Positions 7,685 through 15,280 of a stretch of DNA of 21,609 nucleotides are shown one piece after another. The stretch comes from an uncultured Chitinophagaceae bacterium (GTDB lineage: Bacteria; Bacteroidota; Bacteroidia; Chitinophagales; Chitinophagaceae), in NCBI GenBank assembly GCA_937900675.1, contig CALCEA010000002.1, positions 1 to 21,609 on the forward strand, in the 5' to 3' direction. The notes under the pieces were generated by a model. The model searched no databases and was not told where the DNA came from. It worked only from the letters and a program-made list of their open reading frames with translations. Position numbers and translations under genes: made by a program. The stretch's first letter is position 1; each line of letters starts with the position of its first letter.

Positions 7685-8301
7685 CTTAATAATTGTTGTA
7701 GTCTTTCGTCAAGCATTCCATCATCATATTCTAATGTTAATATCATTGAATACATAAATGGTTGAGGCCCATTAATTACTCCATTTGTATGTTCTATAAC
7801 ATTATTGCCATTTGTTGGAGTAGCATCTGAAAAATTTAATATTTTATCTGCATTTAATCCTAAAGATACATATGCTCCAGCTGGAGGATTTAATACATAA
7901 TTTTCATTTGCATGTGAAGCTGAAGATGTATGCACGTTAAAAGGAAATGCACCATTACTTCTACTATCTGTTTCAAGCACAATTTGATGTCCATTATCTA
8001 AATCAAGATCTATTTCAAAATTTCTAGGAATTTCAACTTGGCCAATTCTATAATCCAAATTTAAAAAAGTACTAGATTTATCATGTTGAATAGGTAATAA
8101 TAATCCTTTTTTTGAATCTATATTACTCTGAGTATTATTATTATATAGAAATGGTGCATCCAATGTAGCCAAATAAAATCCATGATTTTCAACATTGAAT
8201 GCTGCATGCATATGTCGTATAATAACACTTCCTTTAGGAATATTTGTAGTTAGATTTATACGTTGACGACCAGGGCGTAAATGTAATTGTAAAAGTCCCA
8301 T
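7681..8301 (-). CDS. Probable penton (minor capsid) single-jelly-roll protein
   Basis: The protein has 206 residues and is β-rich throughout. It starts MGLLQLHLRPGRQRINL and contains IPKGSVIIRHMHAAF, an amphipathic FLNLDYRIGQVEIPR segment and a final MILTLEYDD strand. Size, β-content and location next to MCP, VLTF3 and the 1069-aa protein fit the single-jelly-roll penton base of polinton-like and giant-virus relatives, which occupies the capsid five-folds. No sequence motif is diagnostic for pentons, so the call rests on size, predicted fold and synteny. The upstream minus-strand sequence contains AAAATATTTTTCTATTTTAA, an AT-rich late-like leader. Its stop overlaps that of VLTF3. Confidence 0.6.
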   Translation of the reverse strand: MGLLQLHLRPGRQRINLTTNIPKGSVIIRHMHAAFNVENHGFYLATLDAPFLYNNNTQSNIDSKKGLLLPIQHDKSSTFLNLDYRIGQVEIPRNFEIDLDLDNGHQIVLETDSRSNGAFPFNVHTSSASHANENYVLNPPAGAYVSLGLNADKILNFSDATPTNGNNVIEHTNGVINGPQPFMYSMILTLEYDDGMLDERLQQLLS

Positions 8302-8342
8302 CTTTTAAAATAGAAAAATATTTTATTCTAGTAAATCTTGTT

Positions 8343-11300
8343 ATGCCAAGTAAAAAAACATTACGATTCAATGTAAATGGAGCTGGTACAAATAAGAAAA
8401 AGGATGATTGGTATAATGGAATTATTAATGATAGTATTTCTGATAAATATCATACACATGCTAAAAATTTGTCAAAGTTGAAAAATAAAGCTATTCAAGA
8501 TTATTTTAATTATCATGTACAAACTATAAATACTTCTAATGATTTTAATGCTTTACGTATAGCATTATTGCGAAAAATAGATAAAGATATTGATAGTACT
8601 ACTGCTCTAAATTTTGATAAAATTATTAAAGAAAAAATTGAAACAGATAAAGAAATAAATAATAAATTTAACGTAAAGTTTACAGGAAGAGGAGATAAAA
8701 GAAAAGCAGAAAAAGATATTGATATTGAAAAGCATAAAGCAGCGCTAATTGAAGATGAGATTATTATTGAAGAAGAAGAAAAAGAAGAAGAAATGAATGT
8801 TGAAGAAAAAGATCCAAATAGACCTAGTATACTTGATGAAGAAGAAAAAGATAATACTCCAAAAGAAACAGAAAATATAGCAGATATGGATATTGATGAA
8901 AAATCAGATATGATAAATGAACCACCTAAAAGAAGAAAAAATGATTTACCAAATGAAATGATTGATACTATATTATCATATCAACGAACAGATGATTGGT
9001 ATAATAATAAAGAAAGTGATACTATTAAAAAAAAAGTAGAAGAACATAAAAAGAGATTAAAATTATTAACTGCAGAAAAAAGTGTAAAAAATTATTTTGA
9101 ACATCATGTACAAAATGTGAAAACAAATGATGATTTTAATGCTTTACGTGTAGCTGTTTTAAGAAGAATAGAATATATAAAAGATAAAGAAACAGCTATA
9201 AATGTTGATAAATATATAGATAAAAAATATATGGATAAAGGACAAGAAAAAGAAACAAAAAAAAAGAAAAAATTATCTATGCATAATGATGAAGATGTAG
9301 AAAAATCCTATAAAGAATATGCACCATATAAAGATCCAGATAGTCATATTGTTAATGATGAGGATATTCAAGAATCAGATGAAATTACACAAATTGAAGA
9401 GGAACTGAAAAAAGATGACGAGATTGTAGAAGAGAACAAAAATAAAATGAATATTGATACCCCAATCGAAAAAAGAAAAGCAGAAAATGAAATTGATGAT
9501 ATATACCATACAGAAATAAATGATATTCCTCATGAACAAGTTGTCATGGTAGATGATCCTGTTGTAGAGATTCCTATACAAGATCCTGAAAATTTACCTG
9601 ATGATATAACACCACCAGGTGAACAAGATAATGTATCTACAGAGGTTATATTGCCAGATGATTTTAATCAACAACAAGACAAAGTAATACAACAACAAGA
9701 GCAAGAACAATTAGAAGAAGATTTTGATATCAATGAATTGGAAGAATCAAATTCAACATCATGGACGGGGTTTGATAATGACGAACATCCAATTACAATT
9801 GAATATACTTGCACAAATACTGAAGTACAAGATTTATTTCTAACTACACTAGAGCATGTTTCTCAAGAGTATAAAGACATTAATATAGAAACAATAGATG
9901 ATCTTGTATCAAGAGAAATAATACCTCCTTATCATGAACAAGATGTGCAACCATTACAAGAACAAGATGTTGAAATGACACAACCTCCTATAGAAGAAAA
10001 TGCAGCCATGGAAAATGTTGAACCGGTAGAAAGAAATGTACCAGATATTGAAATGAAAGAACCAACAAAACAAATGTTAAAGCAGCAAGAAATGAATAGA
10101 AAAAAACAAGACCAACTAGATTTAAAAACTAGAAAAGCTCAACAACAAGAAGAAGCAAAGGCTCAAGAAATTTCAGATTTAATTCAAGGAAAAAAAGATG
10201 AACCAAGTGAAATGATTTCTGATGATTATGAAAAAACACTTGAAGAAAATAGATTAAAAGAATTGCAAAAAATTAGTAATTTTGATGTATATCAACGTGA
10301 CGCTCTAGATAATTATTTAAAAAATACAGTCATGAAAAAAGTATTGGATCTAACAAGAGCAAAACATTCAGCTATATCTAGTATACGAAATGGGCAAGTA
10401 TTGAGTGATTTTTATCTAAATGCTAGCAATTTTATAAAAAATAAACAACAAAGTGAAATAGTAAAAGAAACAAATACACAAATAAAAAAAGAACATGATC
10501 TTGCAGAACGCTATATTAAAGAAAAATTATTAAGACGCCAGTCTGATATTATTGCTGAAGTAGCAGATTTTACCTCTTTAAATATGAAGAGAATACAGGC
10601 AAATCTAGATCCAAAATTTGCAATCTCAAAATATATTTATCCTTCTTTTAGAGATCCAGATACATTTAATATAGTAAAGTATGCAAGTGATCCAGATGGA
10701 AATGTGATTATAAATAAAAATACAGGGCAACCAATTATTCAATCTATATCTGCTGTAAATAGAAATGATTCTAAAAGATTACTTGAACAAAAAGCAGCTG
10801 TTGATGCGACAGATACACCAAGTCCTTATTTTCCTATATATGGAAAACAAGCTAGAAGATTTTTTTCAAAATTGGAATATAATTACCTAGGTAGAATGTT
10901 TCAAGGTCCTAGTGGAAAAGCAAGATCTTCCATGCCAAAACCAAATAATTTACCAAAGGAAATTCAAAAGTTGCTAAATGAAATGGGTCAATCATTAGAG
11001 ATTAAAGAGTATTCTATTGATAAAAAAAGATTATTTAAACAATGGTCTGAATTGCAAGTATTAAAAAATTCATATCAACGTTATAATCAATATACAGATT
11101 ATAATTATAATCAAGATAAAAAAGAATTGGGTCAAGATGGTACTCTAGTAGATCCAGATGCTACAGAATCTGCTGCTAAATTATTACAAAATATAACTGT
11201 ACAAAAATTACTAGATTTATTATCACAGCAAAAACAGCAAGAAATAGCATTAACAAAGCCGCCACCCTCTTCTGATATACCATCTAATATTAATGCTTCT

Positions 11301-11552
11301 TTAAAAGATAAACAACAGCAGCAAGGCGCAGCTCCAGATAATATATATGATGAACCTAATCAACCTAAAGATGTAGGAGCAGATATACCAGATGAAGAAA
11401 CAAAAGAAGGAGATTGGGAAAAGGATACAAATTTAAACAAATGGGTAGAAAAAGCAACTTCATCTTTTAATTTACCTACTGATAAATTGTATAAACAATC
11501 TATATTTCCAGCTTTTGGAGGAGATGTACAAGGAAAAATAAAAGTAGATTAA
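8343..11552 (+). CDS. 1069-aa acidic coiled-coil protein with duplicated N-terminal module
   Basis: This is the longest complete gene here. Residues 21-98 and 217-294 are two copies of one module: DDWYN, then about 30 helical residues, YF-x2-HVQ, and NDFNALR followed by AxLRxI. Between and after them lie long Glu/Lys/Asp-rich tracts with recurring KRKAE and M(D/N)ID motifs and Gln-rich stretches, probably coiled coil or disorder. A better-folded C-terminal half starts near residue 640 (YQRDALDNYL) and includes a strand-turn region with IYPSFRDPDTFNIV, YFPIYGKQARRFF and a Pro-rich linker. It ends with KLYKQSIFPAFGG. No signal peptide or membrane segment was seen. Its position beside the capsid genes suggests an internal virion or scaffold protein; that is inference. 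Confidence 0.85.
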   Translation: MPSKKTLRFNVNGAGTNKKKDDWYNGIINDSISDKYHTHAKNLSKLKNKAIQDYFNYHVQTINTSNDFNALRIALLRKIDKDIDSTTALNFDKIIKEKIETDKEINNKFNVKFTGRGDKRKAEKDIDIEKHKAALIEDEIIIEEEEKEEEMNVEEKDPNRPSILDEEEKDNTPKETENIADMDIDEKSDMINEPPKRRKNDLPNEMIDTILSYQRTDDWYNNKESDTIKKKVEEHKKRLKLLTAEKSVKNYFEHHVQNVKTNDDFNALRVAVLRRIEYIKDKETAINVDKYIDKKYMDKGQEKETKKKKKLSMHNDEDVEKSYKEYAPYKDPDSHIVNDEDIQESDEITQIEEELKKDDEIVEENKNKMNIDTPIEKRKAENEIDDIYHTEINDIPHEQVVMVDDPVVEIPIQDPENLPDDITPPGEQDNVSTEVILPDDFNQQQDKVIQQQEQEQLEEDFDINELEESNSTSWTGFDNDEHPITIEYTCTNTEVQDLFLTTLEHVSQEYKDINIETIDDLVSREIIPPYHEQDVQPLQEQDVEMTQPPIEENAAMENVEPVERNVPDIEMKEPTKQMLKQQEMNRKKQDQLDLKTRKAQQQEEAKAQEISDLIQGKKDEPSEMISDDYEKTLEENRLKELQKISNFDVYQRDALDNYLKNTVMKKVLDLTRAKHSAISSIRNGQVLSDFYLNASNFIKNKQQSEIVKETNTQIKKEHDLAERYIKEKLLRRQSDIIAEVADFTSLNMKRIQANLDPKFAISKYIYPSFRDPDTFNIVKYASDPDGNVIINKNTGQPIIQSISAVNRNDSKRLLEQKAAVDATDTPSPYFPIYGKQARRFFSKLEYNYLGRMFQGPSGKARSSMPKPNNLPKEIQKLLNEMGQSLEIKEYSIDKKRLFKQWSELQVLKNSYQRYNQYTDYNYNQDKKELGQDGTLVDPDATESAAKLLQNITVQKLLDLLSQQKQQEIALTKPPPSSDIPSNINASLKDKQQQQGAAPDNIYDEPNQPKDVGADIPDEETKEGDWEKDTNLNKWVEKATSSFNLPTDKLYKQSIFPAFGGDVQGKIKVD
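8403..8636 (+). repeat. Module copy 1 within the 1069-aa protein
   Basis: This encodes residues 21-98. It shares with copy 2 the landmarks DDWYN, YFxxHVQ and DFNALRxAxLRxI at almost the same spacing (DDWYN to NALR is 48 residues here and 49 in copy 2). Confidence 0.8.
8991..9224 (+). repeat. Module copy 2 within the 1069-aa protein
   Basis: This encodes residues 217-294, the second copy of the DDWYN/YFxxHVQ/DFNALR module. The DNA around GATGATTGGTATAAT and GATTTTAATGCTTTACGT is still identical between copies, so the duplication is recent or these short segments are strongly constrained. Confidence 0.8.
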
Positions 11553-11574
11553 AAATAAAATGTAATAGTAAAAA

Positions 11575-11850
11575 ATGTGTTGGGATTTTTTTAAAAATGC
11601 TTTAATCCATAATGAAATGGATTATAATGACTATATATTTTACCATGAAGAAATATTAAAAATATATGCTAGTGAAACTTTGATCAATCTGTTGAAAATT
11701 AATGATATAATTATATTGCGAATTAGTGATGAATATAATGATACATTTATTGAATGTAAAGTGTACAAGAAGCAAGACAATTACATTTACGTAAAAATGC
11801 TTTATCCAAACATAAACAACAAACAAATGCATTATATAAAGAAAATGTAA
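11575..11850 (+). CDS. Small hypothetical protein (91 aa)
   Basis: The protein begins MCWDFFKNAL. It has a helical N-terminal half and a β-rich second half (DIIILRISDEYNDTFIEC, then NYIYVKMLYP) that suggests a small barrel-like fold. No motif is recognised. It starts 22 bp after the 1069-aa gene behind an AT-rich leader, so it could be co-expressed. It converges on the 209-aa gene with a 1-bp gap between stops. Confidence 0.65.
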   Translation: MCWDFFKNALIHNEMDYNDYIFYHEEILKIYASETLINLLKINDIIILRISDEYNDTFIECKVYKKQDNYIYVKMLYPNINNKQMHYIKKM

Positions 11851-11851
11851 T

Positions 11852-12481
11852 TTACTCTTTAAAACTCATCATTTTAGTCTTTTTTTTCATTTCACCCTTT
11901 AATAATTCAGATGCATATTTTCGTTTAGATTCAGATTTATCTTGTGAACTTTGGCTGGATAAAATGATAATTTCATTTACATAAAAAGTAAATCCCCAAT
12001 ACATTTTACGATCAACTTCATTTTTCCATGGATGACCAATAGTTAAATCAACATACAAATGTTGTCCAGGACAAATTTGTTCAACACTTCCTTTTGAAAA
12101 AGTGCCTTTTTGCACATTAAAATATGTAATTTTGGTATTTTTCAACAATTTTAAATTCATAGATGGTTTATCATCCAACATTTTTAAAAAAGATTTATAT
12201 CCAATTGTTCCATTTAAAAAATCTGGACATTTTTCCATTTTTTTCTTTAAAAATTCTTCCAATTCCAATAATTGCGTATGTTGAGTATCAGATAATTGTA
12301 TAGGGAGCATTTTAGTTTCAGGAGCAGAGTCAGGAAAAGTCTGGTCTTTTGTTCCATAGGGTGCAATACAATAATCCTCACCTTTTGCATTAATCTTATT
12401 TATAATATAGCCTCTCTCTTTTGCGGCAAAGCATTTCCCATCTGTTTCGAAAAATCGAAAGGTAGTGTTTTCAAAGTCCAT
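11852..12481 (-). CDS. Unknown 209-aa protein, possible ssDNA-binding protein
   Basis: Residues 135-174 look like a β-barrel portion: PGQHLYVDLTIG, then KMYWGFTFYVNEIIIL. The pattern of an aromatic WG-containing strand followed by a hydrophobic strand is seen in some viral OB-fold ssDNA-binding proteins. The middle (60-100) is helical and charged. The C-terminus (180-209) is a Ser/Lys-rich tail. Family membership is not established and the SSB idea is low confidence. It diverges from the three-finger zinc protein, and the 32-bp gap between them contains ATTTGC (GCAAAT on this strand). Confidence 0.65.
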   Translation of the reverse strand: MDFENTTFRFFETDGKCFAAKERGYIINKINAKGEDYCIAPYGTKDQTFPDSAPETKMLPIQLSDTQHTQLLELEEFLKKKMEKCPDFLNGTIGYKSFLKMLDDKPSMNLKLLKNTKITYFNVQKGTFSKGSVEQICPGQHLYVDLTIGHPWKNEVDRKMYWGFTFYVNEIIILSSQSSQDKSESKRKYASELLKGEMKKKTKMMSFKE

Positions 12482-12487
12482 TCTCTA

Positions 12488-12493
12488 ATTTGC
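12488..12493 (+). promoter_or_regulatory. ATTTGC motif in divergent spacer
   Basis: ATTTGC lies between the 209-aa gene and the three-finger zinc gene, about 20 bp before the latter's ATG. The same hexamer precedes thyX, tmk and the 283-aa cysteine-rich gene. A promoter role is inferred only from recurrence. Confidence 0.25.
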
Positions 12494-12513
12494 AGTACGA
12501 GTCAAATTTAAAA

Positions 12514-12870
12514 ATGAGCATGGATGATCAACTTGATATTGAAAATTTAGCCTGCAACTGGTTGTCTTGCTTTAAAATTAAAGATGGTGTCTACTTGTGT
12601 AAATATCATGAAGAATTGGTGCTTTCTGAATTTCAATCTCGAAAACGAATAAATTCAAATCATGAAACAAACAATCAAAATAAATGTGGAGTGAAATATT
12701 GTAAAAAGAATAAATGTATTGATAATCATATATGTTTTGATCATCTAACAAGTTTTGAAGCTTTAAAAATAAGAAAAGAATTTAATTGTAAACGTAAAAA
12801 ATGCAAACAAGTAATAAACTTTTCAAGCAAACGATTTTGCACACGACACATGAATAAATATGAAAAATAA
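12514..12870 (+). CDS. Three tandem C-x4-C-x(9-11)-C-x2-H zinc fingers
   Basis: The protein has 118 residues and is basic. Three repeats of one Cys/His pattern are visible: C14-x4-C19-x9-C29-x2-H32, C58-x4-C63-x10-C74-x2-H77 and C92-x4-C97-x11-C109-x2-H112. Finger 3 ends KRFCTRH. The linkers are Lys/Arg-rich, suiting nucleic-acid binding. A related single finger occurs in the protein at 17229-17468 (DNFCTARH). A TTG at 12490 could extend it by 8 residues, but the ATG is preferred. It lies 14 bp before the thioredoxin-like gene on the same strand. The finger class is not one I can name; a transcription or host-interaction role is inference. Confidence 0.75.
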   Translation: MSMDDQLDIENLACNWLSCFKIKDGVYLCKYHEELVLSEFQSRKRINSNHETNNQNKCGVKYCKKNKCIDNHICFDHLTSFEALKIRKEFNCKRKKCKQVINFSSKRFCTRHMNKYEK

Positions 12871-12884
12871 AATGTCTTTATAAT

Positions 12885-13310
12885 ATGGAATATCTTGATT
12901 CTGATGGCTCTTTATTACCTATCTCTCATTTTGATAATTGTATTTTTCTTTTATTTTTTACACGTAAAAAATGTCGACCTTGTAAAATATTGCGAGATAC
13001 TTTAATGTTTATTAATCTTTCTCAATATACCAATATTGTACCAGTCATTATAAGTATGGATACAACTGTTCAAGATTGGGATGAATGTCCAAAAATAAAT
13101 AATTGGTTATTATTTCCATATTTTCCAATTGAAAATAGAAAAAAAATGTTTAAAGATTTACAAGTTTCAACCATGCCATTTCTAGCCTTGTGGAATAAAG
13201 ATTATAAAATAGTTATTCCGAATAGTGTATATTCAAATATATATGATTTGCAAAATTATATAGAAATGTCAATGGCATGTGTAGATATAGAACAATTTGA
13301 AATAATATAA
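12885..13310 (+). CDS. Thioredoxin-like thiol oxidoreductase
   Basis: The protein has 141 residues with an active-site-like C30-R-P-C33 at the start of a helix after the strand IFLLFFT, and a cis-Pro motif TMP at 96-98 followed by the strand FLALW. The intervening segment DWDECPKINNWLLFPYF resembles the tryparedoxin/nucleoredoxin insertion. Such enzymes reduce or form disulfides; large DNA viruses use redox proteins in the cytosol for virion assembly, and thioredoxin also feeds ribonucleotide reductase. There is no signal peptide, so cytosolic action is likely. The tail after residue 120 is not typical of thioredoxins. Two tiny membrane-protein genes follow it. Confidence 0.8.
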   Translation: MEYLDSDGSLLPISHFDNCIFLLFFTRKKCRPCKILRDTLMFINLSQYTNIVPVIISMDTTVQDWDECPKINNWLLFPYFPIENRKKMFKDLQVSTMPFLALWNKDYKIVIPNSVYSNIYDLQNYIEMSMACVDIEQFEII

Positions 13311-13322
13311 TGTATATAAAAA

Positions 13323-13448
13323 ATGATTGATGTTTATTTGTTGGTATATTTTATTTCTATTGTAATCATTCTAATCTTTTTATACTATTGTATTTTTACA
13401 TTGTGCAATATATTGTATCATCCAGATGATTCTGAAACATTGGCATAG
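13323..13448 (+). CDS. 41-aa single-span membrane microprotein
   Basis: The ORF is MIDVYLLVYF followed by a run of Ile, Leu, Phe and Tyr through about residue 31, then a short acidic tail HPDDSETLA. One transmembrane helix is obvious; the C-terminal tail is polar. It begins 12 bp after the thioredoxin-like gene, behind a TATATAAAAA leader. Viral proteins of this kind often modify the inner virion membrane or host membranes. Support comes from ATG, leader, composition and tight fit between neighbours. No family is recognised. Confidence 0.55.
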   Translation: MIDVYLLVYFISIVIILIFLYYCIFTLCNILYHPDDSETLA

Positions 13449-13461
13449 CTCATTTCTGTTT

Positions 13462-13569
13462 ATGACAGATAGTACAAAAGTCGATCAAGGCGTTGATAAT
13501 ATATATTTTATATTTCCATTTGGATTATTTTTCTTTTGTATTTTTTTATTAATTATAATATTGACATGA
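13462..13569 (+). CDS. 35-aa single-span membrane microprotein overlapping dut
   Basis: The ORF is MTDSTKVDQGVDN, a polar N-terminus, followed by a hydrophobic stretch of about 20 residues (IYFIFPFGLFFFCIFLLIII) to the end. It ends in TGA at 13567-13569, overlapping the dUTPase ATG in an ATGA. The polar-then-hydrophobic layout suggests a tail-anchored or C-terminally embedded protein. It is the second tiny membrane gene in a row, 13 bp after the first. Being short and T-rich, it could be chance; the ATGA junction is the main argument for reality. Confidence 0.45.
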   Translation: MTDSTKVDQGVDNIYFIFPFGLFFFCIFLLIIILT

Positions 13570-13967
13570 GCAATCCATTTATTCAATTAACTGATCATTC
13601 TATACTTCCTAAACGATCAACTAGTGAAAGTGTTGGGTATGATTTGTATATTTCTCATGATTTTGTTTGTCGAGGTCAAATGGTTTCAAAAATACATCTT
13701 GGTATTTCATTAAATATGGAATCTCATTTATGGGCACAAATCTTGTCAAGATCAAGCCTTGCTTTAAAAGGATTATTTGTACAAGGAGGAGTCATTGATT
13801 CTGATTATCATGATGAATTGTGTGTATTAATCTACAATTCAAATAATGTTGATTATACATTTAAACATGGTGATAAAATTGCACAATTGGTTTTTCATAA
13901 TGTGATTGTATTTGATGATGAAAATAAAAATAAACGTAAAGGAGGATTTGGTAGTACTGGGAATTAA
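13566..13967 (+). CDS. dut: Trimeric dUTPase (dUTP pyrophosphatase)
   Basis: It hydrolyses dUTP to dUMP and pyrophosphate, feeding ThyX and keeping uracil out of DNA. The protein has 133 residues with all five motifs in order: SVGYDLY (22-28), RSSLA (62-66), GVIDSDYHDE (75-84), GDKIAQLVF (102-110) and RKGGFGSTG (124-132). Motif 3 has YHDE where YRGE is usual; the catalytic Asp and Tyr are present. Length is normal for the homotrimeric class. A frame extension to a TTG at 13536 is unlikely; the ATG gives the expected N-terminus. It is immediately followed by the six-gene array with only 21 bp between. Confidence 0.95.
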   Translation: MSNPFIQLTDHSILPKRSTSESVGYDLYISHDFVCRGQMVSKIHLGISLNMESHLWAQILSRSSLALKGLFVQGGVIDSDYHDELCVLIYNSNNVDYTFKHGDKIAQLVFHNVIVFDDENKNKRKGGFGSTGN

Positions 13968-13988
13968 AAATATAATTTTTAAATAAAA
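13968..13988 (+). promoter_or_regulatory. Array spacer 1 (late-promoter-like)
   Basis: This 21-bp A/T-only spacer contains AATATAATTTTTAAATAAA up to the ATG of A1. The same sequence with one or two changes precedes B1, C1 and A2. It is a likely promoter and contains AATAAA, which could also signal polyadenylation of the upstream transcript. Confidence 0.55.
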
Positions 13989-14372
13989 ATGCCTGCGTTA
14001 CAGACTGTTACATTTACAGGTGCCTCTGCAAATTCTTATAAACCAATTTATTTAGGATCTGGTGTTTGGAGTGTAAAATGTCCAGATGGAGCTAGCGCAT
14101 TATCTTCGTCAACTACAAGCACCATTAATTTAAATTTTACTACTACTATTCCTACTGGATATGTATTACTTGTTCTTACTCCGCATGATACAGATATACC
14201 TGGAGCACCAAATTGTAGTGTACGCCCTGGATTATATAAAGCTTTAACAACAAATCAAGTAAATTGCTTAAATGTTGCTGGTGTTCAAACACCTACAAGT
14301 GGAGTTGAAGTTGTTTATTTTGTAATGGTTAAGAATAATATTGAAAAGGTTGTTCTTAGTGATCCATTTTAA
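13989..14372 (+). CDS. Array protein A1 (127 aa), β-rich, structural candidate
   Basis: This is the first gene of the A-B-C-A-B-C array. It begins MPALQTVTFTG, shared in form with A2 (MPALQTVSLIG). Both have KP-x-Y-(L/M)-G-x-GVW near residues 18-30, IP-x(2)-YxLL mid-protein and a final strand with VxVKNNI before DP(F/L). The composition is β-rich, with Thr, Pro, Gly and few charges. The mid-region IPTGYVLLVLTPHD followed by VRPGLY loosely follows the dUTPase IPxGYxGxIxPRSG and GVID core, but RSGLA and the catalytic Asp are absent, so it should not be an enzyme. A virion surface or fibre role is inference from composition, promoter-like spacer and copy number. Confidence 0.8.
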   Translation: MPALQTVTFTGASANSYKPIYLGSGVWSVKCPDGASALSSSTTSTINLNFTTTIPTGYVLLVLTPHDTDIPGAPNCSVRPGLYKALTTNQVNCLNVAGVQTPTSGVEVVYFVMVKNNIEKVVLSDPF

Positions 14373-14395
14373 AAAATATAAATTTTAAATAAAAA
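14373..14395 (+). promoter_or_regulatory. Array spacer 2
   Basis: A 23-bp A/T-only spacer with AATATAAATTTTAAATAAA before the ATG of B1; it differs from spacer 1 by one base in the middle. Confidence 0.55.
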
Positions 14396-14821
14396 ATGCC
14401 TTCGTTAAATACTATCACTACTGCTACAACACATGTTAATGGAAATGTACCTGCATGGGATGGAACCGTTATAAATATGCTAGTTCCAATCGATCCAGGT
14501 GGTGGATCTCCAGCACCAGTTATTATAAACAGAAGTACTAGTGGATTAGTAGATGTATTGAATACTATTACAATACCAAGTGGAAAAATTGTATTTCAAT
14601 GTAATCGACAACATTTTGATACAAATGCAAGTCCAAGTAATAGTATAATGACTGTAAATGGAGGCATAGTTATAGGTAATGATTCCCCTCAAAGTTTATC
14701 TGCAAGATGTCCAAATCCACAGGGTGGAGTAGATTATACATTACAAGCAAATTTTCATTTTTTTACATTTTTTGTTATAAACTCTCCCAATATAAAAAGC
14801 GTTATTCCAAATCCATGGTAG
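14396..14821 (+). CDS. Array protein B1 (141 aa), β-rich, structural candidate
   Basis: It begins MPSLNTITTATTHVNG; B2 begins MPSLLTVTSATTHAES. Shared features are the start, an extended loop rich in Gly/Pro/Ser near residues 30-45, (T/S)IPS in the middle, and G(I/G)(I/V)xxGND(S/T)P near residue 90-95 followed by a Cys-Pro-Asn or Val-Pro-Asn turn. B is the most diverged pair of the array. The segment VNGGIVIGND aligns in spirit with dUTPase motif 3 (VQGGVIDSDY), without the Tyr and without RSGLA. No signal peptide or membrane helix is present, although a Phe-rich strand (FHFFTFFVI) occurs near the end. Confidence 0.8.
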   Translation: MPSLNTITTATTHVNGNVPAWDGTVINMLVPIDPGGGSPAPVIINRSTSGLVDVLNTITIPSGKIVFQCNRQHFDTNASPSNSIMTVNGGIVIGNDSPQSLSARCPNPQGGVDYTLQANFHFFTFFVINSPNIKSVIPNPW

Positions 14822-14844
14822 AAAATATAATTTTTAAATAAAAA
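14822..14844 (+). promoter_or_regulatory. Array spacer 3
   Basis: A 23-bp A/T-only spacer containing AATATAATTTTTAAATAAA, identical in this core to spacers 1 and 4, directly before the ATG of C1. Confidence 0.55.
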
Positions 14845-15255
14845 ATGCCTGCATTAGATTCTGTGGTATTTGCAAAAACACACGCAGATGGAAGAGCTCC
14901 TAGTGTAGTCTCTAATGGATTATGGACATTAAAATTCCCAGCCAATGTTTCTGCTGGAAATTGTTTACCAAAAACAAATCAAACTATTGATTTATTACAA
15001 ACAGTTAGTATTCCAATAGGATACATTGGAATTATTGGTCCATTAAACGGAGATAATGTATCTGGGCAAGCAAATTTATTTGTAAATACACGTGTTATAT
15101 TGGGAACTGGAACTCCTGTTCAATTAAAATTACAATGCATCAATCTTGACACCGTAGCAAGATCAATTATAGAAAACACGGATGCAGCTATACTTGCAAT
15201 TGTCAAACAAGATGAATTTAAAACAGATACAAGTGCTGGAACATGGCATCCATAA
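14845..15255 (+). CDS. Array protein C1 (136 aa), β-rich, structural candidate
   Basis: It begins MPALDSVVFAKTHADGRAPS and is closely similar to C2 along its whole length: GLWxLKFPA, IPxGYIGI(I/V)xPLNGD, V(N)xRV(I/F)LGTGTP and KQDEFK near the C-terminus. This is the best conserved pair. The core SIPIGYIGIIGPLNGD followed by LFVNTRVILGTGTP and LQCIN mirrors the dUTPase order IPxGYxGxIxPRSG, then VxGGVID, then LxxxxxN. The neighbouring dUTPase has LFVQGGVIDSDY at the matching place. Catalytic residues are missing. I infer a non-enzymatic dUTPase-like β-barrel, possibly trimeric. Confidence 0.82.
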   Translation: MPALDSVVFAKTHADGRAPSVVSNGLWTLKFPANVSAGNCLPKTNQTIDLLQTVSIPIGYIGIIGPLNGDNVSGQANLFVNTRVILGTGTPVQLKLQCINLDTVARSIIENTDAAILAIVKQDEFKTDTSAGTWHP

Positions 15256-15280
15256 AAAATATAATTTTTAAATAAAAAAA
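15256..15280 (+). promoter_or_regulatory. Array spacer 4
   Basis: A 25-bp A/T-only spacer with the AATATAATTTTTAAATAAA core, separating the two cassettes and preceding A2. Confidence 0.55.

Larger units (their letters stand above)
13989..15255 (+). repeat. Three-gene cassette copy 1 (A1-B1-C1)
   Basis: Three consecutive genes whose products each have a closest visible relative at the same place in the next three genes. The order and spacing A-B-C are kept, so the whole block was duplicated once in tandem rather than gene by gene. All six products begin MP(A/S)L. Confidence 0.85.
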
